Assembly: GCA_022720335.1 (NCBI GenBank)
Contig: JAIHVJ010000032.1
Location: forward strand, 1-13,529
Length of the DNA stretch: 13,529 bases
Origin: Collinsella sp.
GTDB lineage: Bacteria; Actinomycetota; Coriobacteriia; Coriobacteriales; Coriobacteriaceae
Direction: 5' to 3'
The notes under the pieces were generated by a model. It was not told the origin of the DNA and ran no database searches. It saw nothing but the letters and a program-made list of their open reading frames with translations. The translations under genes were made by a program, and so were the position numbers. Within the stretch, counting starts at the first letter, position 1. Each line of letters starts with the position of its first letter. Positions 13,391 to 13,529 of the stretch are shown piece by piece.

Positions 13391-13425
13391 AAAAACGGGG
13401 GATGCAGATCGCATCTCCCGTTTTT
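13391..13425. terminator. Probable bidirectional terminator after the phosphoesterase gene
   Basis: AAAAACGGGGGATGC (13391-13405) and GCATCTCCCGTTTTT (13411-13425) form a 15-bp stem with one G-U pair and a 5-base loop. T-runs follow the stem in both orientations, so it can stop plus-strand transcription of the phosphoesterase and minus-strand transcription entering from the right. Confidence 0.85.
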
Positions 13426-13458
13426 CTTTGAGCCAAAGGCCGAAGTTCAACAACAATC

Positions 13459-13529
13459 TTAGACAACCTCGCCGAGGAGAACGGGGACCTCGAGCCGCGG
13501 AAGCGGCGAGGAACAAAGTCTTTGAAGCA
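13459..13529 (-). CDS. Possible 3' end of a convergent gene, unidentified
   Basis: On the minus strand one frame is open from the window edge to TAA at 13461-13459 and encodes 22 residues ending LEVPVLLGEVV. The stop lies 34 bases before the bidirectional terminator, the arrangement expected for a convergent gene, and third codon positions are fairly GC-rich (14 of 22). The piece is too short to recognise and could be non-coding. A bulged hairpin at 13488-13511 lies inside it. Confidence 0.3.
   Translation of the reverse strand, partial: LQRLCSSPLPRLEVPVLLGEVV

Overview
The window looks like a chromosomal segment of a high-GC Gram-positive bacterium of the Coriobacteriia. Collinsella or a close relative is my best guess. 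This rests on strong AGGAGG/GGGG-type ribosome binding sites, GC-rich third codon positions, LytS/LytTR pairs with GAF-domain kinases, a UMF1-type MFS protein, and a palindromic repeat built on GTCATTGGGGAC that I recall from Coriobacteriia. I ran no search, so genus and gene names rest on motif recognition. I see no rRNA, tRNA, CRISPR array, transposase or phage gene.

Left part (1-4742), catabolic and surface genes. The window opens in the 3' end of a carbamate kinase gene, followed by a hairpin and an intrinsic terminator. A nested palindromic repeat (322-406) then supplies the stop codon of a minus-strand C39-type cysteine peptidase, which is anchored to the membrane or is a lipoprotein. 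A 360-base divergent intergenic region with terminator-like hairpins separates it from an APC-family permease. Next comes an amidohydrolase with a complete metal site. Permease and hydrolase look like an uptake-plus-hydrolysis unit for an amino acid derivative or peptide.

Middle and right part (4717-12876), two paralogous LytS/LytTR two-component systems. System 1 (kinase 4770-6161, regulator 6200-6934) is followed by a zinc-dependent phospholipase C-like protein and a UMF1/Atg22-like MFS protein. System 2 (kinase 10688-12031, regulator 12104-12820) is translationally coupled through an ATGA overlap to an upstream GT-A glycosyltransferase (9504-10691). Both kinases have two membrane segments in place of the usual five-helix LytS sensor, then GAF, His_kinase and HATPase domains. 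Intrinsic terminators lie only 22-40 bases before three start codons (4770, 9504, 12916). That leaves little or no room for a promoter and suggests read-through or attenuation.

Right end (12904-13529). A small YfcE-type metallophosphoesterase gene ends at a near-perfect hairpin with U-tracts in both orientations. Beyond it may lie the 3' end of a convergent minus-strand gene.

The most noteworthy element is the glycosyltransferase-kinase-regulator operon with its paralogous partner pair, together with the terminator-before-start arrangement ahead of both systems.
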